This document shows positions 15,917-24,303 of a DNA stretch of 31,344 bases, in pieces. The notes below the pieces were generated by a model. That model did no database searches. It saw only the letters and a list, made by a program, of their open reading frames with translations, and was not told the DNA's origin. The DNA is from Bacteroidaceae bacterium (lineage in GTDB: Bacteria; Bacteroidota; Bacteroidia; Bacteroidales; Bacteroidaceae). The position numbers and the translations under genes are program-made. The number at the start of each line of letters is the position of its first letter. Position 1 is the stretch's first letter. The stretch covers positions 1 to 31,344 of the forward strand of contig CAAGDO010000240.1 in assembly GCA_900768625.1 (NCBI GenBank), read 5' to 3'.

Positions 15917-16606
15917 ATGGAACAAACTCCCCACAAGTATGTCAACGTGGCATACGAACTCTACACCGACAACGCCAAAGGCATCCACGAACTCATGGAA
16001 AAGGCCACTGCCGAACATCCCTTCAACTTCATCACCGGCATGGGCGTAGCCCTCGATGCTTTTGAGCAGCACATTGCCGCCCTCAACGAAGGCGATGAAT
16101 TCGACTTCACGCTGAGCGTAGAGGAAGCCTACGGACCATATGAGCAGGAGCACGTGCTCGAACTCCCGAAGGAGACCTTCCACATCAACGGCAAATTCGA
16201 CAAGGAGGCCGTTTACCCTGGTGCCGTTCTCCCCTTGATGAACGCCGACGGCAACCGTTTCGACGGTCTGGTGCTCGAAGTAAAAGACACGACTGTGGTG
16301 ATCGACCTCAACCATCCCTTGGCTGGCAAGGCGCTCCACTTCAAGGGTCAGGTGACCACCATGCGCGACGCCACCGATGAAGAACTCAAGCAGCTCATCC
16401 AGATGCTGAGCGGCGAAGGTGGCTGCAGCGGATGCGGTGGAAACTGCAATCATGAAGACGGAGAAGGTTGCTGCGGCCACGGCCACGAACATGGCGAAGG
16501 CGAAGGTTGCTGCGGTGGCCACGGACATGGTCACGGCGAAGGCGAAGGCTGCTGCGGCGGTCATGGCCATGGTCACGGCGAAGGTTGCTGCCACCATAAG
16601 GACTAA
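15917..16606 (+). CDS. slyD: SlyD-type FKBP peptidyl-prolyl isomerase with metal-binding tail
   Basis: This family speeds cis-trans proline isomerisation and acts as a chaperone; SlyD also donates nickel through a His/Cys tail. I start at the ATG at 15917 (MEQTPHKYVNVAYELY), giving 229 residues. The FKBP fold is interrupted by the insert-in-flap domain (around EEAYGPYEQEHVLELP to YPGAVLPLMNADG), followed by VVIDLNHPLAGKALHF, the SlyD signature. Residues about 165-229 form a tail with 11 Cys and 12 His arranged as repeats of GEGCCGGHGHGH. The tail repeats are tandem at the DNA level too, so copy number could vary. A role in nickel or zinc handling is inferred; no hydrogenase or urease genes are in view. 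Confidence 0.9.
   Translation: MEQTPHKYVNVAYELYTDNAKGIHELMEKATAEHPFNFITGMGVALDAFEQHIAALNEGDEFDFTLSVEEAYGPYEQEHVLELPKETFHINGKFDKEAVYPGAVLPLMNADGNRFDGLVLEVKDTTVVIDLNHPLAGKALHFKGQVTTMRDATDEELKQLIQMLSGEGGCSGCGGNCNHEDGEGCCGHGHEHGEGEGCCGGHGHGHGEGEGCCGGHGHGHGEGCCHHKD
16494..16590 (+). repeat. In-frame tandem repeat coding the Cys/His tail
   Basis: Units of 42 bases encode GEGEGCCGGHGHGH in tandem, with shorter degenerate units on both sides (from about 16458). Adjacent full units differ mostly at synonymous positions. Slippage or recombination would change the number of metal-binding modules without breaking the frame. Confidence 0.65.
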
Positions 16607-16671
16607 ATTTCTCGTCTATCCAACGTGGCGGACACCTCACCTTTCATCTGCCACACTCTCCCTTTGAATCG

Positions 16672-16718
16672 GCTTCCTCTGCTATGCCACGGCGCCCAGC
16701 GGAGGAAGCTGATTCCCA
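16672..16718 (+). terminator. Possible terminator after the slyD-like gene
   Basis: GCTTCCTC (16672-16679) pairs with GAGGAAGC (16702-16709) and is followed by a CATTTTT tract a few bases later. The loop is long and GC-rich, so the call is moderate. Confidence 0.4.
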
Positions 16719-16827
16719 TTTTTCCACGTCGGAAGGATGTTCCGAGCAGGGGAAAACCCAGACTGTCACACCCCATTGCGTTTCTCCCCCTACCCTTCTT
16801 CTGTATCAACTCATCCCCCACCAACAC

Positions 16828-17904
16828 ATGAATACTTTCGGACAAATTTTCCGCCTCACCACCTTCGGCGAAAGCCACGGTCCAGGCATCGGCGGAGTCA
16901 TCGACGGCATGCCGGCAGGCATTGAAGTGGACATGGATTTCCTCCAGCACGAACTCAACCGCCGTCGTCCGGGCCAAAGTGCCCTCACCACCTCTCGCAA
17001 CGAAGCCGATCAGGTGGAAATTCTCTCAGGTGTGTTCGAAGGACGGACCACGGGCTGCCCGATCGGTTTCCTCGTACGCAATGAAAACCAGCATTCCAGC
17101 GACTACGAGAACCTTCGCCACACTTTCCGTCCCTCACATGCCGACTTCACCTATCAGCAGAAGTATGGCATTCGCGACCATCGCGGCGGCGGTCGCACCT
17201 CTGCCCGCGAAACGATAGCGCGCGTCGTGGGCGGAACATTTGCCAAGATGGTGCTTCGTCAATGGGGCGTAAGCATCACGGCCTACACTTCCCAAGTGGG
17301 TCCTATCGCTCTTGACCGCAGCTATCAGGAACTCGACCTCAGCCTGACGGAGCAGAACCCCGTGCGCTGTCCCGACCCCGAAACGGCCCAACGCATGGCC
17401 GACCTCATCAGTGAGGTGAAAGCCGACGGCGATACCATCGGTGGCATCATCACTTGCGTCATCAAGGGATGTCCCGTGGGACTTGGCGAACCGGTGTTCG
17501 ACAAACTCCACGCCCAGCTCGGCGCAGCGATGCTTGGCATCAATGCTGTGAAGGGATTTGAGTACGGCGAAGGTTTTGCTGGAGTGACGTCCCGAGGCAG
17601 TCAGCAGAATGACCCCTTCATCCCCGACGGTCACGGCGGCATCACGACCCTCACCAACCATAGCGGAGGTATTCAGGGCGGATTGAGCAACGGACAGGAC
17701 ATCTATTTCCGTGTGGCTTTCAAACCTGTGGCAACTTTGCTCCGCAGCCAATCGTCCGTTGACGACAACGGACAGCCCACGACCCTCAAGGCACGCGGAC
17801 GCCACGACCCCTGCGTGTTGCCGCGCGCCGTACCCATTGTGGAAGCCATGGCGGCTATGGTTATTTTGGATAATTATATGTTTTACAACATACGAAAGTG
17901 TTAA
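16828..17904 (+). CDS. aroC: Chorismate synthase
   Basis: AroC converts 5-enolpyruvylshikimate 3-phosphate to chorismate, the last shared step of aromatic amino acid synthesis, using reduced FMN. The 358-residue protein starts MNTFGQIFRLTTFGESHG, which includes the first family signature (GESHG at 14-18). RPGQSALTTSRNEAD, the HRGGGRTSARET motif (H118-T129) and the closing RHDPCVLPRAVPIVEAMAAM are all present, so the active site is complete. The upstream in-frame start at 16684 adds 48 residues that do not resemble the family and overlap the possible slyD terminator, so I reject it. The last residues, DNYMFYNIRKC, are a variable tail. No aro neighbours are seen. Confidence 0.97.
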   Translation: MNTFGQIFRLTTFGESHGPGIGGVIDGMPAGIEVDMDFLQHELNRRRPGQSALTTSRNEADQVEILSGVFEGRTTGCPIGFLVRNENQHSSDYENLRHTFRPSHADFTYQQKYGIRDHRGGGRTSARETIARVVGGTFAKMVLRQWGVSITAYTSQVGPIALDRSYQELDLSLTEQNPVRCPDPETAQRMADLISEVKADGDTIGGIITCVIKGCPVGLGEPVFDKLHAQLGAAMLGINAVKGFEYGEGFAGVTSRGSQQNDPFIPDGHGGITTLTNHSGGIQGGLSNGQDIYFRVAFKPVATLLRSQSSVDDNGQPTTLKARGRHDPCVLPRAVPIVEAMAAMVILDNYMFYNIRKC

Positions 17905-17938
17905 TCTTACACTTTTGCAAAGAAAAGTTCGCAATTCT

Positions 17939-17970
17939 CTTGGCTTATCCAAAACAAAGTCCTACATTTG
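17939..17970 (+). promoter_or_regulatory. Promoter of the candidate small RNA
   Basis: CTTG (17939-17942), 20 nt, then TACATTTG (17963-17970), an exact TAnnTTTG element. It lies 34 bases after the aroC stop and has no open reading frame downstream before the terminator at 18040. Confidence 0.7.
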
Positions 17971-17975
17971 CATCA

Positions 17976-18078
17976 CTAAGTTGTCGTGAGATAACGCCAT
18001 ATAATAGTTTAGTTAAGTCTAGTTTAGTTTTTGTGTTGGTTAATGGAGGCCTGTTTTTTCAGCGCCTCCATTAATTTC
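17976..18078 (+). ncRNA. Candidate small RNA of about 100 nt
   Basis: A promoter predicts a start near 17976. The RNA would open with the hairpin GUUGUC-GUGA-GAUAAC (17980-17995), which has a GNRA tetraloop, continue through an unstructured U/A/G stretch with UAGUUUAGUU-like repeats, and end in the intrinsic terminator at 18040-18078. No ORF of useful length lies in it, and the next gene has its own promoter at 18226-18257, so this is not simply a leader. It matches no RNA family I can name. Confidence 0.6.
18040..18078 (+). terminator. Intrinsic terminator of the candidate small RNA
   Basis: The perfect 11-bp stem TTAATGGAGGC (18040-18050) and GCCTCCATTAA (18064-18074) surrounds a 13-base T-rich loop and is followed by TTTC. 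Confidence 0.75.
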
Positions 18079-18225
18079 GTTTGGGATGACGGCTGCTTAT
18101 CATAATCAGGTTAAGAAACCGCACGAAGTGCAAATATCCACGTGCGTAGTCCCCACAAAATTTAAAGTCATCAAATAAAAAGATTCTTTCATTTTTCGTA
18201 TAATGTGTTCTTTTCTTCCTGAAAG

Positions 18226-18257
18226 CTTGCATTCTATAGACAAAATCCATAAATTTG
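18226..18257 (+). promoter_or_regulatory. Promoter of the outer-membrane beta-barrel gene
   Basis: CTTG (18226-18229), 20 nt, then TAAATTTG (18250-18257). The predicted leader to the ATG at 18335 is about 70 nt. Confidence 0.7.
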
Positions 18258-18334
18258 CAAACTGTAGGCAAAAGCCCTACTACATGAAGCTCCACGAAGA
18301 GCTACAACATCCTTAACACAAAAAACGAGAAACA

Positions 18335-18952
18335 ATGAAAGCAAAAGCATTCCTCCTCACGGCTCTCCTCGCAGGTAGCGCCCTGACCGCTTCAGCCGAC
18401 AACGGATTCCGTTTCGGCGTAACAGCCGGCATGAATGTGCCTAACATCACCAACAGCGACGGCGACTGCCGCATCGGCTTCAACGTCGGTGTACGTGGTG
18501 AATATAACTTCACGAACAATCTCTACGTCAACGGTGCTTTCCTTTTCACGCAGAAAGGTAACGAGTACGAGACCACCATCTCTGGCGTAACGGGCAAGGT
18601 AAAGAACAACCCTGGCTATCTCGAAATTCCTCTCGCATTGGGTTATCGTTTCGACCTGGGCAATCACGTATATCTGTTCGGTGAAACAGGTCCCTACTTT
18701 GCATTCGGCGTTTGCGGTAAGCAGAAGCTCGATGTGGAGAGCAGCTTAGTCAACTATAGCAAGAAGGTTGACTTCTTCGGCGACGATAAGGCCCAGACCT
18801 TCGATGGCGGCTGGGGTCTGCGTCTCGGTGTGGAAGCCAGCGGTTTCCAGGTACACCTCGGCTATGAATACGGTTTTTCAAAGATTTGGGATACCAATGG
18901 CGACGGCAACCACAACTCCAACTTCAACGTGGGCGTTAGCTACATGTTCTAA
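18335..18952 (+). CDS. Small outer-membrane beta-barrel protein
   Basis: The 205-residue product has a clear signal peptide, MKAKAFLLTALLAGSALTASA, then alternating strands typical of the porin-family or OmpW-like beta-barrel domain of Bacteroidota: RFGVTAGMNVPNI, GFNVGVRGEYNFTNNLYVNG, LEIPLALGYRFDL, YLFGETGPYFAFG, and a last strand FNVGVSYMF ending in the aromatic residue favoured for BAM-dependent insertion. About eight strands fit the length. Its exact role (adhesion, structural or T9SS PorT-like) cannot be told. It has its own promoter and terminator, so it is monocistronic. Confidence 0.85.
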   Translation: MKAKAFLLTALLAGSALTASADNGFRFGVTAGMNVPNITNSDGDCRIGFNVGVRGEYNFTNNLYVNGAFLFTQKGNEYETTISGVTGKVKNNPGYLEIPLALGYRFDLGNHVYLFGETGPYFAFGVCGKQKLDVESSLVNYSKKVDFFGDDKAQTFDGGWGLRLGVEASGFQVHLGYEYGFSKIWDTNGDGNHNSNFNVGVSYMF

Positions 18953-19017
18953 ACATTGCACATTCCTCATATAGCATCAACTCCTGATGGAATATGCGGA
19001 ATCAGCTGAAAGGCACA

Positions 19018-19066
19018 GGGTTGCCACATCACCAGCATGACTGGCGGTGTGGCAACCCTTTCTTTG
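19018..19066 (+). terminator. Terminator of the beta-barrel gene
   Basis: GGGTTGCCACA (19018-19028) pairs with TGTGGCAACCC (19048-19058), with an inner CCAG/CTGG stem, followed by TTTCTTT. Confidence 0.85.
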
Positions 19067-19119
19067 TGATGCGGCATGCCAAACGTGTTGTGAAATGGTC
19101 TTTAATGCTTGCGCCTCGC

Positions 19120-19310
19120 GAATTTGGTTTTGCTTCCTTGAACTTACCCTCAGCGTGCGCAACACGCCATTAACGACAAATTCCACAGCTACGCTGCAGC
19201 TAAGCCATTAAGGCCCATTGGGCATAGCCTGCGCAAAAGTATTCATGGCCATTAATGTTTTTGGTGGACATTCATGTTGAAAACACCGCGCGAAGCGCAA
19301 ATATGGAATG
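19120..19310. repeat. Extragenic repeat block upstream of the LRR gene
   Basis: It starts with GGTTTTGCTTCCTTGA, shared with 23914-23931, then GCGTGCGCAACACGC (19153-19167), CCATTAACGAC, CCACAGCTACGCTG, and several CCATTAA or CATTAATG words, ending CCGCGCGAAGCGCAAATATG. The same words occur in the mosaic at 12555-12900 and at 18120-18140. Confidence 0.6.
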
Positions 19311-19396
19311 CAGTACAGGAGTTATGGTTCATCGGATTTTACCGGACAGCAATATTTTTAGACACAAGAAGATAACTGAAATCCATAAAGATTCCG

Positions 19397-19404
19397 TACT
19401 TTTG
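19397..19404 (+). promoter_or_regulatory. -7 element of the LRR-GH20-lectin operon
   Basis: TACTTTTG, an exact TAnnTTTG match, lies 56 nt before the ATG at 19461. No good -33 element is visible. Confidence 0.5.
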
Positions 19405-19460
19405 CAATGGAAATCAGATTCGTATTTTCAACAAACCAACTATAAACCTAAACCTCCTCT

Positions 19461-20756
19461 ATGAAGCAGAAACTACCCTTCATGCTCCTTGCATTGGCCC
19501 TCGGTTCGCTGTCGGCCAACGAAGCCTACGCACAGGACGTAAAAGCTTCTAACATCACCTCCCTTTCGGCTGAGAAAAAGGCCGAGGCGGTGAATGTGAC
19601 CCTCACAGGTTCGCTCACCTCCACAAGAAACGGTGACTTCCGTCAGTTGCGCGACCTCTGCTGGCAGATGCGTTCACTCAACCTCACCAGTGCCAACTGC
19701 ACCGCAATCCCCGACAATGCGCTCCATTCGCGCCATTACCTTCGGGAACTGAAACTTCCCACGAAACTCCTCACCATCGGTTCGCAAGCCTTCTTTGCCT
19801 GCGATTCGCTGCAGGGCCTTCTCAACATCCCCTCCAAGGTGACCAGCATCGGTCCCTCAGCCTTCAACGGCTGCTCATCCATCAGCTCTCTGATGCTGCC
19901 CAAGAATCTGGTGAACATCGGCAGCTATGCCTTCGCCGGATGCTCCTCGCTCGGCGGAAAAGTCGTACTCCCCAGCGCTCTCCGCACGCTTCGCGACGGC
20001 GTGTTTGCCAGATGTTCTTCCATCCAGACCATTGCTCTGCCCGCCGATCTCCAGAGCATCGGAGCCAATGCCTTCAGCGGCTGTACAGCTCTTGAGGGTG
20101 ACCTCGACATGGGCCGCATGCTCACCCGTATTGGCGCCTCCGCTTTTGCCGGTTGCACCAGCCTCAAGCAAGTCAGTCTCCCCCGTGCCCTTCAGCAGGT
20201 TGGAGAATGTGCCTTTGCGGATTGCCGTTCGCTCAGCGGACGCATCAGTCTGCCCGCCAGCATGCAGGAACTGGGCTTCGGTGCCTTCCAAGGTTGCTCA
20301 TCCATCAGTGAAGTAGTACTTCCTGAAAACCTCACAACACTCCATGCCGCCACCTTCGCAGGTTGCACCGCGCTGGAAAGCGTCAGCGTGTATGCCGCAG
20401 TGCCCCCCGTGGCCGATGCCACCGCTTTTGCTGGCGTAAAGACCTCGGACGTCACCCTCTTCGTCCCCCAAGGCAGCGAAACGGCCTATGCCGAAGCTCC
20501 CGTCTGGAAAGATTTCAAGATTGCCACCCTCTCTTCCATCTCTCAGGCTGCCGCCACAGACAAGGTGGAACTCAGCGTGGAAGGCATTAACCTTTGGGTG
20601 AAGCATTTGCCTCAGGCATCTGAGGTGAAACTCTTCAATGCCCAGGGTCAGCTTGTGGCCACAGCGCGTGCGGAAGGCGACGTCAGCCTGCAACTCCCGC
20701 AGCATGGCCTGTATGTGGTGACTGTCAACGGTAAGAACTTCAAAATCAAGCACTAA
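19461..20756 (+). CDS. Secreted BspA-like leucine-rich repeat protein
   Basis: BspA-type LRR proteins of Bacteroidales act in adhesion to host surfaces and bacteria. The 431-residue product has a signal peptide (MKQKLPFMLLALALGSLSAN to AYAQ). From about residue 70 to 330 it carries tandem 23-residue LRR_5 repeats of the form LPxxLxxIGxxAFxGCxSL, for example LVNIGSYAFAGCSSL and LTRIGASAFAGCTSL. The last 70 residues, VKLFNAQGQLVATARAEG to GLYVVTVNGKNFKIKH, have the pattern of a T9SS type A sorting domain, so surface delivery is likely. It is the first gene of an operon: the next ATG is 2 nt after its stop. Confidence 0.88.
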   Translation: MKQKLPFMLLALALGSLSANEAYAQDVKASNITSLSAEKKAEAVNVTLTGSLTSTRNGDFRQLRDLCWQMRSLNLTSANCTAIPDNALHSRHYLRELKLPTKLLTIGSQAFFACDSLQGLLNIPSKVTSIGPSAFNGCSSISSLMLPKNLVNIGSYAFAGCSSLGGKVVLPSALRTLRDGVFARCSSIQTIALPADLQSIGANAFSGCTALEGDLDMGRMLTRIGASAFAGCTSLKQVSLPRALQQVGECAFADCRSLSGRISLPASMQELGFGAFQGCSSISEVVLPENLTTLHAATFAGCTALESVSVYAAVPPVADATAFAGVKTSDVTLFVPQGSETAYAEAPVWKDFKIATLSSISQAAATDKVELSVEGINLWVKHLPQASEVKLFNAQGQLVATARAEGDVSLQLPQHGLYVVTVNGKNFKIKH

Positions 20757-20758
20757 CG

Positions 20759-22378
20759 ATGAACATTCTTCATAAGTTGGCCGTACTCTCCACGGCCTTC
20801 ATCCTCAGTCTCGGCACGGCTCCGTCAGCCGGTGCACAGAACCTGATCCCCATTCCCTTCTCGGTGAAGACAACGGGCGAGCAACCTCTCGTGTGGCTCA
20901 ACGTGGGCAGCATTGAAGCCCCCGCTGAACTCCAAAACGAGCGTGAACACCTCGAGCGCATCCTCAACGAGCGCTGCGGCATCACCGCCCTCAACGAACA
21001 AGGCACCGCACGCATCGTACTCGGCATCGATTCAACCCTCTCCGACGATGAAGCCTACACGCTCCAGCTTAACGCCGACGGTGTACGCATCAACGGCAAG
21101 ACGGCGGCAGGTGTCTTCTACGGCCTCATGACGATGGAGCAGCTCATGATTGACAATCAAGCCTCAGCGCGTTGCGTACAGACGGCCGCCGTTGACATCA
21201 CCGACAAACCTCGCACCCATGTGCGCGAACTGATGGTCGACCCGTGCCGTATCTTCGTCCCCTTCGAACGCCTCAAGGAGCTCGTACCTGAAATGGCACG
21301 ATACAAATACAATTCCATCCATCTCCACCTCGTTGACGACCAGGCTTGGCGCATCGAAATCAAGAAATATCCCGAACTCACCGCCAACGGTTCCTCCCGC
21401 GTGGGTATGGACGACATGCAGATGCCCATTTCGGGTTTCTACACGCAGGACCAGATGCGCGAATTCGTGGCCTACGCCGCCAAATATCATGTGATGGTCG
21501 TGCCCGAAATCGAAATGCCCGGCCACGAAGTGGCTGCCGTGCACTGTTTCCCCGAACTCACCTGCGGAGGCAAGAAAGTGCCTATCCGCACCACTTGCGG
21601 CGTGTCGAACGAACTGCTCTGCCCGGGCAATGAGTTCACCTACACCTTCCTCGGAAACGTGTTCCGCGAAATCGCCGACGTGTTCCCCTGCAAGTACATC
21701 CACCTCGGTGGTGACGAAGCAGGTTCGCCGGCTCTGGGTTGCTGGACCAACTGCGAGAAGGACAAGGCTCTCAAGCGCAAGCTCGGCATCAAGGAAGACC
21801 GTCGCGAGGACAACTGGAAACTGCAGGAATACCTTTTCAACCGCATCATCGATACGCTCCAGACGAAGTACAACAAAGTGCCGATGTTCTGGTACGAAAC
21901 TGACTTCAAGCGCATCCAGCCCGGATGTATCACCTTCGCCTGGCGTAACGGCCTGACCGCCAACGCCCTCAATGCGGCAGTGGAAAACAACGCCAAGATC
22001 ATGCTTTGTCCCGGTGAGCACTGCTATTTCGACTATCCCATGCGCTCAGGCGATATGCCTGAAACCAACTGGGGTATGCCCGTGACGACACTTGAGGCCA
22101 CCTATTCGCTTGACCCCTCATGGGGAAAGGGTGAAGATTTCGAGGAAAACAATCTCTTCGGCGTGGCAGGTACGCTCTGGAGCGAATGTATCAACTCGCC
22201 CGAACGCATCTTCTATCAAGCCTTCCCCCGTGCCCTCGCATTGGCTGAAGCCGGATGGAGCCCACAGAAGAACCGCTCATGGAACGGCTTCCTCAAGCGT
22301 CTGCGCCCCGTGTTGCTCGACATGCAGCGCCGCGGCATCACCTTCTCCATGCCGACAGACTACATCGAAATCCAGTAA
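20759..22378 (+). CDS. Beta-N-acetylhexosaminidase, GH20
   Basis: GH20 enzymes release terminal GlcNAc or GalNAc from glycans by substrate-assisted catalysis. The 539-residue product has a signal peptide (MNILHKLAVLSTAFILSLGT, ending SAGA), a GH20b alpha/beta domain (about 25-155, with VNGKTAAGVFYG-like strand RINGKTAAGVFYG), and the catalytic barrel from about 165. The barrel contains YKYNSIHLHLVDDQAWRIEI and the active-site pair D319-E320 in HLGGDEAG. Conserved tryptophans (TLWSE, AEAGWSP) complete the sugar pocket. It lacks a T9SS tail and ends just after the barrel, so it is probably periplasmic. It is closely coupled to the LRR gene upstream and followed 30 nt later by the lectin-like gene. 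Confidence 0.93.
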   Translation: MNILHKLAVLSTAFILSLGTAPSAGAQNLIPIPFSVKTTGEQPLVWLNVGSIEAPAELQNEREHLERILNERCGITALNEQGTARIVLGIDSTLSDDEAYTLQLNADGVRINGKTAAGVFYGLMTMEQLMIDNQASARCVQTAAVDITDKPRTHVRELMVDPCRIFVPFERLKELVPEMARYKYNSIHLHLVDDQAWRIEIKKYPELTANGSSRVGMDDMQMPISGFYTQDQMREFVAYAAKYHVMVVPEIEMPGHEVAAVHCFPELTCGGKKVPIRTTCGVSNELLCPGNEFTYTFLGNVFREIADVFPCKYIHLGGDEAGSPALGCWTNCEKDKALKRKLGIKEDRREDNWKLQEYLFNRIIDTLQTKYNKVPMFWYETDFKRIQPGCITFAWRNGLTANALNAAVENNAKIMLCPGEHCYFDYPMRSGDMPETNWGMPVTTLEATYSLDPSWGKGEDFEENNLFGVAGTLWSECINSPERIFYQAFPRALALAEAGWSPQKNRSWNGFLKRLRPVLLDMQRRGITFSMPTDYIEIQ

Positions 22379-22408
22379 AAAAAAGAACCCTCTTTGCAAC
22401 CCAAAAGA

Positions 22409-23797
22409 ATGAAACATACATTTCTCACCCTCCTGCTTGCCCTCGTCGTTTGCATCGGTGCCAAGGCCGATGAACTGGTGAGCGGAGAATCCTATCGCAT
22501 ATGTTCGCTCGACGGACAGATGGCGCTGACCAACGGCGGCTCAACCGCCAACAACGCCATCCTGCGCATGTCCACCTTCGATGCCGAAGACCAGGGACAA
22601 GTGTGGGAACTCACGAAAAGCAACGGCTACTGGCAGATCAAGAGTGCCATGGGCAACGTCTGTGCGGACAATCCTTCCGAAAGCCACTCCAACTGGGGCA
22701 ACCAGCTCATCCAGTGGCAGACATCGGGCGGCAACAACCAGAAGTGGACCTTCAAGGAAGTCGATGGTTCCTACTATATGATCCCCTATGAGAGTTCAAA
22801 CGGCAAGAAAGGCTACGGCTACAGCGAAAACGGCAAACTCACCTTCCAGGAAGTGGGCGGTGAAAACACGCGCTTCCTCCTCCAACGCGTCAGTGCCAAC
22901 GCCTTGAAGCCTCTCCACCTCAATGGCTACTATGCCCTGCAGGCTCTCAGCACCTTCCCCGACTATGCCTACAAGGCCGACGGCCGTTTTCTCCACATCA
23001 GCGAGAAGGGAGCGAGCTCGTTGACCAACGGATACAGCTATGAGGCTTCACGTTTCCTCATCACGAGCGACGACGCAGGCCATCTGTCCATCACCATGCC
23101 GCAGAACGGCACCTACCTGTATGCCACGACCTCGGGCGTACGCACGGTGGCCACAACCGACGAGAGCCACCTGGCTGCCAGCACCTTTATGTTCTATGCC
23201 GATGGGGATACGCTCACGCTCGACTCCCGCATCGCCTTCGGTGTGGGCGAAAGCAGTCCCAGCACCCGCACTTCAGAGCTGAAATGCCTGCTTCCCACGG
23301 CGGGCGGCAGCACACTCACCATCCAGAACCGTGCGCTGAACAAAAACCTGACATTCCGCCTCGTGGCCCTTCCCGCAGCAGAGGATGTCGACGCACTGGC
23401 AAAAGCCATTGCAGACGCGAAGGCGACGCTTGCCGAACTACCCGAGGATCAGGCTGCCACACTGCAGGCTGCCATCGCCACAGCTCAGTCTGAACTGGAC
23501 TATCCGTATGTCACGAAGAAGGAGGTGGCCGCAGACGTAGCCACCTTGGCCAAGGCCGTAGAGACGGCCCGCGAAGCTGCAGGCCTGAAGACCCAGCCTG
23601 CAACGGGTATCTCCCAAACTGAAACAGCGGCTGTGCGACCGACGCTGACCGTGCGTGGCGGAGTCATCCGCGTGGCCGGTGCAGAGACCGTGCGCATCTA
23701 CAACACGGCAGGCCAGCTCCAGCCTGCCGGACAGCAGCTCCCCGCTGGAGCCTACATCGTCAAGGCTGATGCCTACACGTTCAAGGTTTGCTTCTGA
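22409..23797 (+). CDS. Secreted protein with ricin-type lectin-like domain
   Basis: Using the ATG at 22409 gives 462 residues and a good signal peptide (MKHTFLTLLLALVVCIGAKA). Residues about 22-160 look like a ricin-B or RICIN_2-type beta-trefoil: YRICSLDGQMALTNGG, QVWELTKSNGYWQIKSA, and NNQKWTFKEVDGSYYMIP carry the QxW-type motif. A second strand-rich part follows (about 165-325), then a helical segment (ADVDALAKAIADAKATLAEL and so on, about 330-395) and a T9SS type A-like tail, VRIYNTAGQLQPAGQQLPAG to FKVCF. No catalytic domain is recognised. It is probably a glycan-binding surface protein and the last gene of the LRR-GH20 operon. Confidence 0.7.
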   Translation: MKHTFLTLLLALVVCIGAKADELVSGESYRICSLDGQMALTNGGSTANNAILRMSTFDAEDQGQVWELTKSNGYWQIKSAMGNVCADNPSESHSNWGNQLIQWQTSGGNNQKWTFKEVDGSYYMIPYESSNGKKGYGYSENGKLTFQEVGGENTRFLLQRVSANALKPLHLNGYYALQALSTFPDYAYKADGRFLHISEKGASSLTNGYSYEASRFLITSDDAGHLSITMPQNGTYLYATTSGVRTVATTDESHLAASTFMFYADGDTLTLDSRIAFGVGESSPSTRTSELKCLLPTAGGSTLTIQNRALNKNLTFRLVALPAAEDVDALAKAIADAKATLAELPEDQAATLQAAIATAQSELDYPYVTKKEVAADVATLAKAVETAREAAGLKTQPATGISQTETAAVRPTLTVRGGVIRVAGAETVRIYNTAGQLQPAGQQLPAGAYIVKADAYTFKVCF

Positions 23798-23825
23798 TTC
23801 ATTTCTGAAACACCCCCCTTATGCT

Positions 23826-23884
23826 GGTGTGCGATGCCATTCGCCGACAATACCTGTCAGGCGTTGGTGTCGCACACCTTTTTC
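23826..23884 (+). terminator. Terminator of the LRR-GH20-lectin operon
   Basis: GGTGTGCGATGCCA (23826-23839) pairs with TGGTGTCGCACACC (23865-23878), with two G-U pairs, and an inner CGCC/GGCG stem; TTTTT follows. Confidence 0.85.
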
Positions 23885-24051
23885 CATCCAGACAAGAGCA
23901 AATGTTGCATGAATGGGTTTTGCTTCCTTGAGCCTCCCCACTGCGTGCGTAGCATGCCATTTCCCCGACCTTATTCCCACAAAATAACCATCCCCAAACT
24001 CTAAATCCACTTTTCCACATTCAAAAGGAAAGAAGTGCGGAAAACATTTCG

Positions 24052-24059
24052 TATTTTTG
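24052..24059 (+). promoter_or_regulatory. -7 element upstream of the GH2 gene
   Basis: TATTTTTG in the context CGTATTTTTGTAGCC matches TAnnTTTG. No -33 element is clear. A start here would give a leader of about 320 nt that contains the palindromic element at 24111-24303. Confidence 0.45.
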
Positions 24060-24110
24060 TAGCCGTAAAATGATGCATTCTTCCTTTTGGAATCTTTTCT
24101 GACAGGAAGT

Positions 24111-24303
24111 GAAGTCGTCTGAACTTTTATGAAATTCAAGATTTGCCTTTATTTTTGAGGCGTTTTTGGGCCTTGAAGAAGGAGTGTAGCGAGCTACACG
24201 ACCGATGAAAGGGCAAAAAACGGTCAAAAAGAAAGGTGAAGATTGAATTTAGAAGAGTTAAAACTTAAAATCAAATCTTCATCAGAAAAATTTAGACGAC
24301 TTC
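24111..24303. repeat. MITE-like palindromic element, copy 2 (193 bp)
   Basis: The ends are GAAGTCGTCT (24111-24120) and AGACGACTTC (24294-24303), and the arms stay complementary with mismatches through AAATTCAAGAT...CCTTTATTTTTGA against TCAAAAAGAAAGG...TGAATTT. The centre is GTGTAGC-GA-GCTACAC, preceded by GAAGAAGGA and followed by GACCGATGAA, the same layout as copy 1 (GAGAAGGA, ACATAGC-GG-GCTATGT, GACTGAGAA). It has no coding potential. It lies between the promoter-like element at 24052 and the GH2 start at 24383, so it may be transcribed as a long hairpin leader. Confidence 0.7.

Noticed and set aside
15908..16597. Long minus-strand frame opposite the SlyD-like gene
   Set aside because: Its Ala/Val/Thr-rich ends are the mirror of the GEGCCGGHGH repeats; the forward gene is clearly the real one.
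21164..22021. Long minus-strand frame opposite the GH20 gene
   Set aside because: It is antisense to the GH20 active-site region, with no start context or family resemblance.
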